From NCBI RefSeq assembly GCF_027920745.1, contig NZ_JAQIBB010000061.1, positions 1 to 26,447 of the forward strand: 26,447 nt of DNA, read 5' to 3'. The notes under the pieces were generated by a model that did no database searches, had not been told where the DNA came from, and was given only the letters and a program-made list of their open reading frames with translations. Every line of letters starts with the position of its first letter. Position 1 is the stretch's first letter. Position numbers and translations under genes: made by a program. Origin of the DNA: Gallibacterium faecale. GTDB lineage: Bacteria > Pseudomonadota > Gammaproteobacteria > Enterobacterales > Pasteurellaceae. Shown here piece after piece: positions 1-7,264 of this stretch.

Positions 1-57
1 AAGGAACGTAAGATAAAGTTTATTCAGGATTATTTGATGAGTAAAAATGACTTTTAG
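1..57 (+). CDS. 3' end of an unidentified CDS (truncated by window edge)
   Basis: Frame 1 is open from the first base for 18 codons (reading KERKIKFIQDYLMSKNDF) and stops with TAG at 55-57. The stretch is basic then acidic and carries no motif I recognise. The stop codon overlaps the left arm of a hairpin (56-82), as expected where a gene runs into its terminator, which is the main reason to think this is a real gene tail. The neighbouring repressor and small repeats suggest an accessory region, so a phage or mobile-element protein is possible, but nothing in 18 residues proves it. Confidence 0.35.
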   Translation, partial: KERKIKFIQDYLMSKNDF

Positions 58-115
58 CCTCCAAAATGTCCATTAGGAGGCTGTTTTATGATTGTAGCCT
101 CCATTTTGTCCATTA
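55..115. repeat. Two near-identical 21-nt direct repeats, period 40 bp
   Basis: Positions 55-75 and 95-115 share TAGCCTCC, then five bases, then GTCCATTA. The five middle bases are AAAAT in the first copy and ATTTT in the second, exact reverse complements of each other. The first copy also forms a hairpin with a following GGAGGCT (76-82). They could be terminator duplications, the ends of a decayed insertion sequence, or an attachment-site remnant. No transposase or integrase is visible to decide. Confidence 0.6.
56..87 (+). terminator. Hairpin, probable terminator of the truncated upstream gene
   Basis: AGCCTCC (56-62) pairs perfectly with GGAGGCT (76-82) across a 13-nt loop, followed by GTTTTA on the plus strand. 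On the minus strand the same stem is followed by AAAAGTCATTTTT, so it may also serve the small lipoprotein gene at 125-316. The loop is long and the T-run short, so strength is uncertain. Confidence 0.45.
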
Positions 116-124
116 CTCCATATT

Positions 125-316
125 TTAGTATGTAGATCCAAAAGCTTTTCCTGTTGCTTCAGATACTTTTCTATTTGCTTCCATTTTTGCTCTTGATACA
201 GCAGTATCTTTTGCTGATTGCCCAATACCTTGTAGTTCAGTTTTTAATTCTGCACATCCAACTAGTACTGTTGATGCAATTACCATTATAGCAACAAGTA
301 ATTTGTTTAGTTTCAT
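125..316 (-). CDS. Small lipoprotein, 63 aa, function unknown
   Basis: The product starts with MKLNK, has a hydrophobic stretch (residues 6-19) and a good lipobox, LVGC, with the acylated cysteine at residue 21. The mature peptide is about 43 residues, polar and helix-prone, without cysteines after the first. An AGGAGC ribosome site lies 7-8 nt before the ATG. No known family is recognised; size and shape recall entericidin-type or other short envelope lipoproteins, but there is no sequence basis to name it so. It is transcribed away from the HTH gene at 453, and the region between them holds a twin operator (381-418), so it is a likely target of that regulator. Downstream lie the hairpin repeats at 55-115. 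Confidence 0.75.
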   Translation of the reverse strand: MKLNKLLVAIMVIASTVLVGCAELKTELQGIGQSAKDTAVSRAKMEANRKVSEATGKAFGSTY

Positions 317-380
317 ATAAGCTCCTATTTGAAAATAAAAAAATAATATTGTTTAAGATACGATACATAATTTATTTTCT

Positions 381-418
381 TAAACCAATATGGTTTATAT
401 TTAAACTATATTGGTTTA
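381..418. promoter_or_regulatory. Twin-operator dyad between lipoprotein gene and repressor gene
   Basis: The 38 bp form an inverted repeat in which 17 of 19 base pairs match. Each half is itself a 15-bp palindrome: AAACCAATATGGTTT (382-396) and AAACTATATTGGTTT (403-417). Their centres, 389 and 410, are 21 bp apart, two turns of B-DNA. This is the arrangement expected for cooperative binding of two dimers of a phage-type repressor. It lies about 35 bp upstream of the HTH gene and about 65 bp upstream of the lipoprotein gene, so it could control both promoters. The identity of the binding protein is inferred from position. Confidence 0.75.
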
Positions 419-452
419 CAAGAGTTTTTTCTAATAGGTGATAATTCTTTAT

Positions 453-812
453 ATGAAAATACCTAGTGAAAAAGAAAAATTTAGTGAGAGATTAAAGATT
501 GCTATTTCAGTAAAGTATCCTAACTTATTGAAGAATAGTGAAATAGCGATAAAATTTAATCTTCTCCATCCGAATGAACCTATCACACAGCAAGCAGTTT
601 ATAAATGGTTAAACGGCTTAGCTATCCCCGCTCCTGATAAAATTCAAACATTATCAAAATGGTTAAATGTTAAACCAGAATGGTTAAGATATGGTATTAG
701 AGAGGGAGATAAAGTTGATATTTTTGATGAAACATTAATAAGTTTAATTTCAACCTTATCAGAAAATCAAAAAAGGGCTATATTGCAACTTATTTTATCT
801 TTCCGAGATTGA
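453..812 (+). CDS. HTH (XRE/CI-type) transcriptional regulator, 119 aa
   Basis: The first two thirds look like the N-terminal DNA-binding domain of phage CI-like repressors. The helix-turn-helix lies around ITQQAVYKWLNG, followed by IPAPDKIQTLSKWLNVKPEWLRYG, the typical last helices of that fold. The remaining ~35 residues are acidic then helical; there is no peptidase (LexA/S24) domain, so RecA-stimulated self-cleavage is not expected. An in-frame GTG at 438 exists without a ribosome site. ATG 453 has AGGTG upstream, though at a long 12-nt spacing, and gives the usual start MKIPSEKEKF for such proteins. No cro-like or other phage genes follow, so it is an orphan repressor, divergent from the small lipoprotein gene. 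It probably binds the adjacent twin operator and autoregulates. Confidence 0.8.
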   Translation: MKIPSEKEKFSERLKIAISVKYPNLLKNSEIAIKFNLLHPNEPITQQAVYKWLNGLAIPAPDKIQTLSKWLNVKPEWLRYGIREGDKVDIFDETLISLISTLSENQKRAILQLILSFRD

Positions 813-829
813 TTAAAGAATAAGTATCA

Positions 830-2611
830 CTAATGCTCAATAAATGCACGTATCTCGCTAAATCCAGCTAAGAATAATCCTAGTGGTGGGCGGGTAGAGT
901 TTTGTTGTTGATACTCTGCATTAAATTTTTTGTAGTTACCGTGCTTATCAATTTGGTACTGTACGCCATCTTTGTCAATAATGACTATCCAACGAGAATT
1001 AGCACTTAATGTCCATTTGTCTTGGTAAGATTCGTCAGAAAAGAGATTATTACCAAGCGCAAAATCGTTAATTGGGTTTTCTGCTTTAAATAGCTGTTTT
1101 AGCAAAGTTGGCGCAATATCTAAATTACTAGTTAGATGTGAAGATTGTTGTATTTGTTGTGCCTGCCAGTGCACAAGTAATGGCACATGAATTTTATCAG
1201 GAGAAAAATCAGCTTCATTATCATCTTCACTAAAACCATTATCCGCAGTAACAATAATAATGGTATTTTCATACTGTTGATGTTGTTTTAGAGTATCTAG
1301 TAACTGTGCGAATGCTTGATCCACTTGTAAGAGGTTTTGCGAATATTGATAGATAGAAATAGCGGAATCACTCTGTTTTTGCTTGTTTGTTGCTGGGGTA
1401 AGTTGCGTAAGAGAAACATCAATAAAACTAAACCAAGGTTGAGCTAATGAGGAATCTTGCTTTGCATACCAGTCTTGCCATTGTTTAAATGTCGTAACAT
1501 TATTTGGGTTATATTGTCTTTCTTTTTTCTCAAATAAAATAGAAAAGAGCGGTTGAGCTTCTTTTTGTGTTAGTTGAGCTTGTACTTGATAATCTAATTG
1601 TCGTAAATGTTGTAATAAAACAGGTTGCGTTTTACTAAAGAGAATACTATCAAGATAGTTACCTGGTAAGCCATAAAATAACCCAACTAACCCTTCTTGC
1701 GATTGATTGCTGCTACTGTAATTTTGTTGAAAATTTAGGGATTGCTGTGCGAATTGAGATAACGCAGGTGTTGTTGTTTCTGAAATCGCATTAGTACGTA
1801 AGCCAGAAATATTAATCAACAGAATATTAGGTTTATTTTCAATTTGAGCATAAGTCATTGCTCGTTTTGGATAATCTAAATAACGTGCATCGGCACGCCC
1901 CGTAGTCGTTAAGGTTTGTTGATAACTTTCCGCATCAAGTAGACCATTTTTTTCTAAGAATTTTCTTGCAGTCATTGGGTATGAAAGCGGGAGATTAGAA
2001 CGTTGTGCGGTAATTGGACGATAAAACGTTGCATCTGCCCAAGCATAAATTAAATGCATGGCAATAAATGCTAACAGGAAACTATAAGAAACAGGGCGAA
2101 TCCATTTTTGACGGGCTAGACTACGAAATTTTTGCCATGACCAGCGGGAAAATAACATCTGTAATAATAAGATAATTGGCATAGGCGCAAAGAATAATTG
2201 CCAATCTCGCGCAAGCTCACCATTTTCTGGATTAATCACTAAATCCCAGACCATTGAAGTGAGATGAATATAAAACCGTTTATAAATTTCACTGTCCACC
2301 AATAAAATAGTGGTGCACAGCGTCGCGATAATCACAGTGATACCGCGAAATGTTCGATGGTTTTTAATTAAGAAACTTAAAGGAAAAATAATTAGCAGAT
2401 AAATAGCAAAGACAATAAAGCTAAAATGACCAATGATGCTAATAAAAAAGTAGATTTTACCTAATAAGGTATCCGGCCAATCAGATAAAAAGGCATAACG
2501 AGAGCCAATAATAAATGAAATAATAATGTTAAAAAAAGCAAACCAATGCCCCCACGAAATTTTACGTGAGAGTTCTTCTCGATCTTGTTGGGTGTAATGC
2601 AGTTTTAACAT
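830..2611 (-). CDS. yejM: YejM/PbgA (LapC) inner-membrane LPS-control protein
   Basis: The 593 residues match E. coli YejM (586) throughout. A DUF3413-type membrane part (about residues 20-190, five hydrophobic segments; conserved SWGHWFAFFNI, IGHFSFIVFA, ARDWQLFF) is followed by a basic linker (HLIYAWADATFYRPIT, LPLSYPMTARKFLEKNGLLDA) and a periplasmic sulfatase/phosphatase-fold domain from about residue 260. In enterics the protein senses periplasmic LPS and restrains LapB-FtsH degradation of LpxC, setting LPS synthesis. The usual sulfatase nucleophile position is degenerate here too (ISGLRTNA), although TADNG keeps the look of a metal-site motif. The gene follows yejL after 13 bp, an arrangement conserved with E. 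coli. No strong ribosome site precedes the ATG, so translation may be coupled to yejL. Confidence 0.95.
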   Translation of the reverse strand: MLKLHYTQQDREELSRKISWGHWFAFFNIIISFIIGSRYAFLSDWPDTLLGKIYFFISIIGHFSFIVFAIYLLIIFPLSFLIKNHRTFRGITVIIATLCTTILLVDSEIYKRFYIHLTSMVWDLVINPENGELARDWQLFFAPMPIILLLQMLFSRWSWQKFRSLARQKWIRPVSYSFLLAFIAMHLIYAWADATFYRPITAQRSNLPLSYPMTARKFLEKNGLLDAESYQQTLTTTGRADARYLDYPKRAMTYAQIENKPNILLINISGLRTNAISETTTPALSQFAQQSLNFQQNYSSSNQSQEGLVGLFYGLPGNYLDSILFSKTQPVLLQHLRQLDYQVQAQLTQKEAQPLFSILFEKKERQYNPNNVTTFKQWQDWYAKQDSSLAQPWFSFIDVSLTQLTPATNKQKQSDSAISIYQYSQNLLQVDQAFAQLLDTLKQHQQYENTIIIVTADNGFSEDDNEADFSPDKIHVPLLVHWQAQQIQQSSHLTSNLDIAPTLLKQLFKAENPINDFALGNNLFSDESYQDKWTLSANSRWIVIIDKDGVQYQIDKHGNYKKFNAEYQQQNSTRPPLGLFLAGFSEIRAFIEH

Positions 2612-2624
2612 TATTGAATGCCAA

Positions 2625-2855
2625 TCAATGTTTTTTATGGGCTATTTCTAATGAATTTAATAAAGCTTGAGAAAATGCTTTAGCTAAAGGTAAACGTTGA
2701 GATTCTTTCACACTACTGAGTAATAAATTACTTACCATATCACCTAAAACAATTAGCGATAAATCAATGGGTGCTTGATGTTTTTCTAAGGTACTAATCA
2801 TTTCATTCATTAAAGCTTCAATTTCTTTATTGGAATATTTAGAATGTGCCGCCAT
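2625..2855 (-). CDS. yejL: YejL family small protein (UPF0352), 76 aa
   Basis: The core KYSNKEIEALMNEMISTL, EKHQAPIDLSLIVLGDMVSNLL and the C-terminal ALLNSLEIAH correspond to E. coli YejL (75 aa). The function is unknown; it is an all-helical soluble protein that nearly always sits before yejM. The open frame extends to a TTG at 2873, but ATG 2855 starts MAAHSKYSN, aligns with the family start, and is preferred. Neither start has a clear ribosome site. It is divergent from yejK and cotranscribed with yejM. Confidence 0.9.
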   Translation of the reverse strand: MAAHSKYSNKEIEALMNEMISTLEKHQAPIDLSLIVLGDMVSNLLLSSVKESQRLPLAKAFSQALLNSLEIAHKKH

Positions 2856-2940
2856 ACAAAAATTTTTTATCAAACAAATGTGGCGGTTATCATAACAGAT
2901 TTTTTGGCAAAATCGGCTAAAAATAATTGGGAAAATCTCC

Positions 2941-2946
2941 TATAAT
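2941..2946 (+). promoter_or_regulatory. Perfect -10 box upstream of yejK
   Basis: TATAAT lies 39 bp before the yejK ATG in the yejL/yejK divergent region. No good -35 hexamer lies at 16-18 bp, so this is supported by the -10 and position only. Confidence 0.4.
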
Positions 2947-2984
2947 GGCGAATATTTTAGCAAAGGCAGTATATAGATATTATT

Positions 2985-3998
2985 ATGAGTATAAACGTTG
3001 AACAGATCATTCTGCATCAGTTACAAAGAAAATTAACACAAGATGCAGAAACAATGGAACTCGAAACCAAGTTACGTGGTCAAACCCTCCCAGCAAATGA
3101 ATTAGTACAACAACTAATGTTGGAATTACATCAGCATTATCAAGGTAAGAATAAAACATATGCTGTGTTTAATGCTGATTCCAAATTTGCACAAATGCTG
3201 AATCGATACTTAGAAAAAGAGTGGGATTTTCTTACCTTTAGTCAGCAAGCAACCCAGCTTCTTGCACAAGAGATTAGCAAATATAGTTTTGCAACAGGCG
3301 GAACATTTATTGTCAGTCAATATAATTTTTTAGCGACAGATTATCTGTTGTTAGGGTTAATTGATAGCCGTACTAGCTTGTTGGTTGATGAACAATTAGA
3401 TGTTCATGGTACTCAATATTTGGATTTAAGTAAGTGCGATATTATTGCTCGCATTAATTTAACTGAGTTAAATGTTGATGCACAATCTAACCGCTACCTT
3501 ACCTTTCTAAAAGGGCGTATTGGACGCAAGGTGGGCGATTTCTTTATGGATTTTTTAGGTGCAGAAGAAGGGTTAAATCCAAAAGTCCAAAATCAGATTT
3601 TGGTTCAAGCGGTACAAGATTATTGCCATCAGACAGAAGTTGAGCCAGAAAAGGCAAAAGAAGTTAAACAGCAAGCGTTAGCTTATTGTAAGGCGAGAGC
3701 TGATGAAGGTGAGGAAATTGATGTTGTTGCTTTATCAGCAGAAATGGCGCCACTCAATGGACGTTCATTTGTAGAGTTTGCCCAAGCAGAAGCGTATGAA
3801 CTCGAAGAGAATATTCCGCCATTGCCAGCAACGTTGAAAAAGTTAGAGAAGTTTGCAGGTTCAGGGCGTGGAGTAACGCTAACTTTTGATGCTGCTTTAT
3901 TAGGCGAACGGATTGTATGGGATGAGGCACAGGATACCCTATTGATAAAAGGATTACCTGCAAACTTGCGTGACCAATTACAGCGGAATAAATATTAA
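2985..3998 (+). CDS. yejK: Nucleoid-associated protein YejK (NdpA)
   Basis: The 337-residue product has the NdpA/37-kDa nucleoid-associated family layout: an N-terminal half starting MSINVEQIILHQL, a central conserved block around LLVDEQLDVHGTQYLDLSKCDIIARINL and RYLTFLKGRIGRKVGDFFMDFLGAEEG, and a C-terminal winged region ending GLPANLRDQLQRNK. E. coli YejK is 335 residues, localises to the nucleoid and has been tied to modulation of topoisomerases. There is no membrane segment. The gene diverges from yejL-yejM, as in E. coli, and is followed by bamE after 67 bp on the same strand. Confidence 0.95.
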   Translation: MSINVEQIILHQLQRKLTQDAETMELETKLRGQTLPANELVQQLMLELHQHYQGKNKTYAVFNADSKFAQMLNRYLEKEWDFLTFSQQATQLLAQEISKYSFATGGTFIVSQYNFLATDYLLLGLIDSRTSLLVDEQLDVHGTQYLDLSKCDIIARINLTELNVDAQSNRYLTFLKGRIGRKVGDFFMDFLGAEEGLNPKVQNQILVQAVQDYCHQTEVEPEKAKEVKQQALAYCKARADEGEEIDVVALSAEMAPLNGRSFVEFAQAEAYELEENIPPLPATLKKLEKFAGSGRGVTLTFDAALLGERIVWDEAQDTLLIKGLPANLRDQLQRNKY

Positions 3999-4065
3999 AT
4001 TGGCATTTCACCTAAGTTTAGGTATTATCATTTTGAGTTAACAATTATTAAGAAGGCTAACTATT

Positions 4066-4479
4066 ATGAAATTAAGAATTGTTTTGTTGTCATCGCTTTT
4101 TGCATTCGGTATTTCTGCGTGTTCTACGCCAGTAGGTAAGTTGGTTTACCGTATTGATGTACCACAAGGAAATTATCTTGATGCGACAACAGTAGAAAAA
4201 TTACAAAAAGGAATGACACAAGAACAAGTGCAGTATTTGCTTGGTACGCCATTATTAGTTGATCCATTTAATCAATCAAATTGGGTCTATGTACAAAGAA
4301 TCCAAAAAGGACATGAAGATCCAGTAGAGAAAAAATTAGTAGTACATTTTAATCAACAAAAAACAGTAGAAAGTTTCGACTATTCGCCGGAGTTGGCACA
4401 AGCTGAAGTGCAAAAAGTTGAACAACCAAAATCAGAAACAGCCGAAGAAAGTAAATCTTGGTGGCAATTCTGGAAATAA
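4066..4479 (+). CDS. bamE: Outer-membrane assembly lipoprotein BamE (SmpA)
   Basis: The 137-residue precursor has a signal peptide and lipobox ISAC with acyl-cysteine at residue 19. The SmpA/OmlA domain follows, with signature VYRIDVPQGNYLDATTVEKL, KGMTQEQVQYLLGTPLLVDPF and WVYVQR. BamE is a small partner of BamA/BamD in the beta-barrel assembly machine and anchors at the inner leaflet of the outer membrane. The last ~25 residues, rich in Glu/Lys/Gln and ending in SWWQFWK, extend past the E. coli protein (113 aa); such tails occur in Pasteurellaceae. A ribosome site AAGAAGG precedes the ATG. A symmetric terminator follows the stop. Confidence 0.95.
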   Translation: MKLRIVLLSSLFAFGISACSTPVGKLVYRIDVPQGNYLDATTVEKLQKGMTQEQVQYLLGTPLLVDPFNQSNWVYVQRIQKGHEDPVEKKLVVHFNQQKTVESFDYSPELAQAEVQKVEQPKSETAEESKSWWQFWK

Positions 4480-4491
4480 ATTGGAGATAAC

Positions 4492-4521
4492 AAAAAACCT
4501 ACCAAATTCGGTAGGTTTTTT
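4492..4521. terminator. Bidirectional terminator between bamE and rpmE
   Basis: ACCTACC-type stem: AAAAAACCTACC (4492-4503) pairs with GGTAGGTTTTTT (4510-4521) across loop AAATTC. Both strands give a GC stem followed by six or more T, closing bamE (+) and rpmE (-). Confidence 0.92.
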
Positions 4522-4528
4522 CTTGTTC

Positions 4529-4741
4529 TTATTTTGAACTTGGAATGCTGAAACGTTTGTTGAAGCGTTCAACACGACCACCAGTATCAACAACACGTTG
4601 TTTACCAGTATAGAATGGGTGGCATTTTGCACATACGTCTAAGCTGATATCATGACCTACAGTAGAACGAGTTTTGATCACATTACCGCAAGAACAGGTT
4701 GCTGTAATTTCTTTATATTCTGGATGAATACCTTGTTTCAT
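4529..4741 (-). CDS. rpmE: 50S ribosomal protein L31 (zinc-binding type)
   Basis: The 70-residue protein is the Cys-containing L31: CSCG at residues 16-18 and CAKC at 37-40 provide the four zinc ligands. MKQGIHPEYKEITATCSCGN and TGGRVERFNKRF match the family, and length equals E. coli L31 (70). It bridges the 50S central protuberance and the 30S head. AGGTTATT lies before the ATG as ribosome site. The retention of all four cysteines marks it as the zinc-replete paralogue. The 5' leader is structured and may be autoregulatory (separate entry). Confidence 0.97.
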   Translation of the reverse strand: MKQGIHPEYKEITATCSCGNVIKTRSTVGHDISLDVCAKCHPFYTGKQRVVDTGGRVERFNKRFSIPSSK

Positions 4742-4757
4742 AATAACCTCAAATTTT

Positions 4758-4830
4758 CATGTGCCGCTATTGATCTCCTTTGAACCAACACCGCACATAT
4801 TTTTACAAAAAAATATCGCCAAGAGGCGAC
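4758..4830 (-). promoter_or_regulatory. Structured rpmE leader with attenuator-like hairpin
   Basis: Read on the minus strand, TCGCC-TCTT-GGCGA (4816-4829) is followed by TAT7 (T-run from 4813 to 4807), a terminator-like hairpin upstream of rpmE. It overlaps a second possible hairpin, ATATTTTT/AAAAATAT (4797-4816), so the two exclude each other at the edge. Further down, TGTGC (4793-4797) can pair with GCACA (4760-4764), enclosing a purine-rich GGAG not followed by a nearby start codon. L31 leader motifs that bind the protein are known in several bacterial groups; this assignment is inference. Confidence 0.45.
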
Positions 4831-4914
4831 AGTAAAAAGGAGACTGAATGATATAGGAGTTGCTTAAAAATTTCAATATAAAAAGCAGGAGTATTGATAA
4901 AAATTGCTTGGTGG

Positions 4915-4944
4915 TTAGAGGAAAAAGAGAAAATTCTCTATAAT
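4915..4944 (+). promoter_or_regulatory. priA promoter (TTAGAG - 18 bp - TATAAT)
   Basis: A perfect -10 TATAAT (4939-4944) is preceded at 18 bp by TTAGAG (4915-4920), a weak -35. The spacer holds a short dyad, AGAGAA/TTCTCT (4926-4939). Predicted transcription would start near 4951, which would make an in-frame ATG at 4952 leaderless and supports initiation at ATG 4976. Confidence 0.5.
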
Positions 4945-4975
4945 AAATCGGATGTGTGTAGATGTAAGGTCAATA

Positions 4976-7180
4976 ATGAAGATAGTTCGAGTTGCGTTAG
5001 ATATTTCGTTGAGAAATCAATTTGATTACTTATTGCCAGAGGGGGTAGAAGTATCTATTGGAGCAAGGGTATTAGTCCCTTTTGGTACGCAAAAACGTAT
5101 TGCTATAGTGACAGAGTTCCCAACAAATAGTGATGTAGAACAGTTAAAAGAAATTTTAAAAGTATTAGATAAAGATCCGATTTTTGATCATAAAATCTGG
5201 CAGTTATTACTATGGGCAAGAGATTATTATCATCATCCGATTGGTGAAGTTCTTTTTTCAGCTCTTCCAGTTAAATTGCGGAAGGGAGAGACCTTAACTA
5301 CAAAACGTTCTGCTTTTTATCAATTAACCTCTTTAGGGCAACAAGCTGTTACTACTGGGGAATTAACGAGAAAACCACGTCAAGCTGAGATGTTACAGTT
5401 TTTGCAACAGCAGCAATATTTAGAAAAACAAAGTGATATTTTTTCTCATGGAGTGAAAAAAAGTTTATTAGAAAGCGGTTATATTGAAGTAGTTGAAGTT
5501 GAGGAGAACACACCGGAATGGTGTGAGATACTTCAGCCTGAACAATTAGTCCAGACAAAAAATAAACTAACCTTAAATAAAGAACAAGCATTAGCTGTTA
5601 GTCAAATCAGCCTATGTGAAGGGTTTCATGTTTGGTTATTACAAGGTGTAACCGGATCAGGTAAAACGGAAGTTTATCTGCAAGTAATGGAAGAGATCCT
5701 GAAAAAAGGACAGCAAATATTAGTTTTAGTTCCAGAAATTGGTTTAACACCACAAACGATTCGACGTTTTAATTTACGTTTTAATGTACCCATAGCTGTG
5801 ATGCATTCAAATATGAATGATACGGAAAGGTTGCAAGCTTGGCAGGCAGCAAAACAAAATAAAGTGGTGATTGTGATTGGCACCCGTTCTGCCATTTTTA
5901 CCCAGTTTTATAATTTAGGCTTAATTGTATTAGATGAAGAGCATGATCAATCTTTTAAACAGCAAGAGGGCTGGCGTTATCATGCCCGTGATTTGGCGGT
6001 ATATCGAGCAAATCAGCATAAGATCCCGATTATTTTAGGTAGTGCGACACCAAGTTTAGAAAGCCTGAATAATGTAGCTAGGAAAAAATATCATCTAATT
6101 TTATTACGATATCGAGCGAATAATCAGATTGCAAACAATCAGATGGTAGTGGATTTAAAAACACAACCTTTAGAGAATGGTCTTTCCATCACGCTATTAC
6201 GGCAAATGAAAAGAGTATTAGATCAGGGTGAACAGGTATTACTGTTTCTTAATCGGCGCGGTTTTGCACCAGTTTATTTGTGCCATGATTGTGGGACGGT
6301 AGAGTTATGCAGTCATTGTGATAAACCTTATACTTATCATCAATTCCGTCATATTTTGCAGTGCCATCATTGTGGTGCTCAGAAGCCAATTCCGTTTCAG
6401 TGTTCTCATTGTGGTTCAACAAATTTATTAACAACAGGTATAGGGACGGAACAATTAGAAACCATCTTGCAACAAAAATTTCCAGATTATCAAGTGGTTC
6501 GCCTAGATCGTGATAGCACAGTAAGAAAAGGGGTGTTAGAACGCTATTTACAAGAAATTTCGCAAGGAAAACGACAAATCTTGATTGGCACTCAAATGTT
6601 AGCAAAAGGACATCATTTCCCGAATGTTGGATTGGTCGGGTTAATCAATATTGATAGTGCGTTATTTTCTGCGGACTTTCGTGCAGAAGAGCGTTTAGCG
6701 CAATTATATGTACAAGTGGCTGGTAGAACAGGACGCGGTGAAAAAGCCGGGCTGGTATTGCTACAAACGCATTATCCTGATCACCCATTGTTTAAAACTT
6801 TAATTTCTGAAGGTTATACAGAATTTAGCCGACAAGCTTTACAACAACGTTATCAATTTCAATTACCGCCCTATCATTATCAAGCAATTGTGAAAGCAAC
6901 TGGTAGAGATGAAGATAAGGTTAAACAGGCATTACAACAATTAGCGGATCAACTTTATAGAATAATGCAAGAACAGCAGTTACCTTGTCAGCTTATTGGA
7001 CCATTACCTGCATTAGTAGAGAAAAAAGCGGGGCGTTATCGTTGGTATCTTTTATTACAACATCAGCAACGAAGTGTTTTACATCAGTTGTTATTTGTAG
7101 TAGAAAACTTATTAGCAAGTATTAAATTCCCTACTAATATTAGGTTATCCTTAGATATTGATCCTTATGATTTCGGTTAA
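4976..7180 (+). CDS. priA: Primosomal protein N', replication-restart helicase PriA
   Basis: The 734-residue protein (E. coli 732) has the 3'-DNA-binding domain (MKIVRVALDISLRNQFDYLLPEG, ARDYYHHPIGEVLFSALP), a helicase core with Walker A GVTGSGKTEVY near residue 230 and DEEH box near 320, and an aromatic-rich loop (QQEGWRYHARDLAVYRA). Eight cysteines (CHDC, CSHC, CHHC, CSHCG; about residues 435-480) form the two-zinc site. It also has late motifs GTQMLAKGHHFPNV and QVAGRTGRG. PriA recognises stalled forks and reloads DnaB. ATG 4976 is chosen over an upstream in-frame ATG (4952) because it has AAGG at 6-7 nt spacing and aligns with the family start. ftsN follows after 84 bp. Confidence 0.97.
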   Translation: MKIVRVALDISLRNQFDYLLPEGVEVSIGARVLVPFGTQKRIAIVTEFPTNSDVEQLKEILKVLDKDPIFDHKIWQLLLWARDYYHHPIGEVLFSALPVKLRKGETLTTKRSAFYQLTSLGQQAVTTGELTRKPRQAEMLQFLQQQQYLEKQSDIFSHGVKKSLLESGYIEVVEVEENTPEWCEILQPEQLVQTKNKLTLNKEQALAVSQISLCEGFHVWLLQGVTGSGKTEVYLQVMEEILKKGQQILVLVPEIGLTPQTIRRFNLRFNVPIAVMHSNMNDTERLQAWQAAKQNKVVIVIGTRSAIFTQFYNLGLIVLDEEHDQSFKQQEGWRYHARDLAVYRANQHKIPIILGSATPSLESLNNVARKKYHLILLRYRANNQIANNQMVVDLKTQPLENGLSITLLRQMKRVLDQGEQVLLFLNRRGFAPVYLCHDCGTVELCSHCDKPYTYHQFRHILQCHHCGAQKPIPFQCSHCGSTNLLTTGIGTEQLETILQQKFPDYQVVRLDRDSTVRKGVLERYLQEISQGKRQILIGTQMLAKGHHFPNVGLVGLINIDSALFSADFRAEERLAQLYVQVAGRTGRGEKAGLVLLQTHYPDHPLFKTLISEGYTEFSRQALQQRYQFQLPPYHYQAIVKATGRDEDKVKQALQQLADQLYRIMQEQQLPCQLIGPLPALVEKKAGRYRWYLLLQHQQRSVLHQLLFVVENLLASIKFPTNIRLSLDIDPYDFG

Positions 7181-7264
7181 TAGTGGTGGTTAATGGGTTA
7201 AAATTTCAGTAAAATTAGCGCCCGTTTTATTGTTTTATCAATTAAAAATAGTTAGGAAAAAGTT

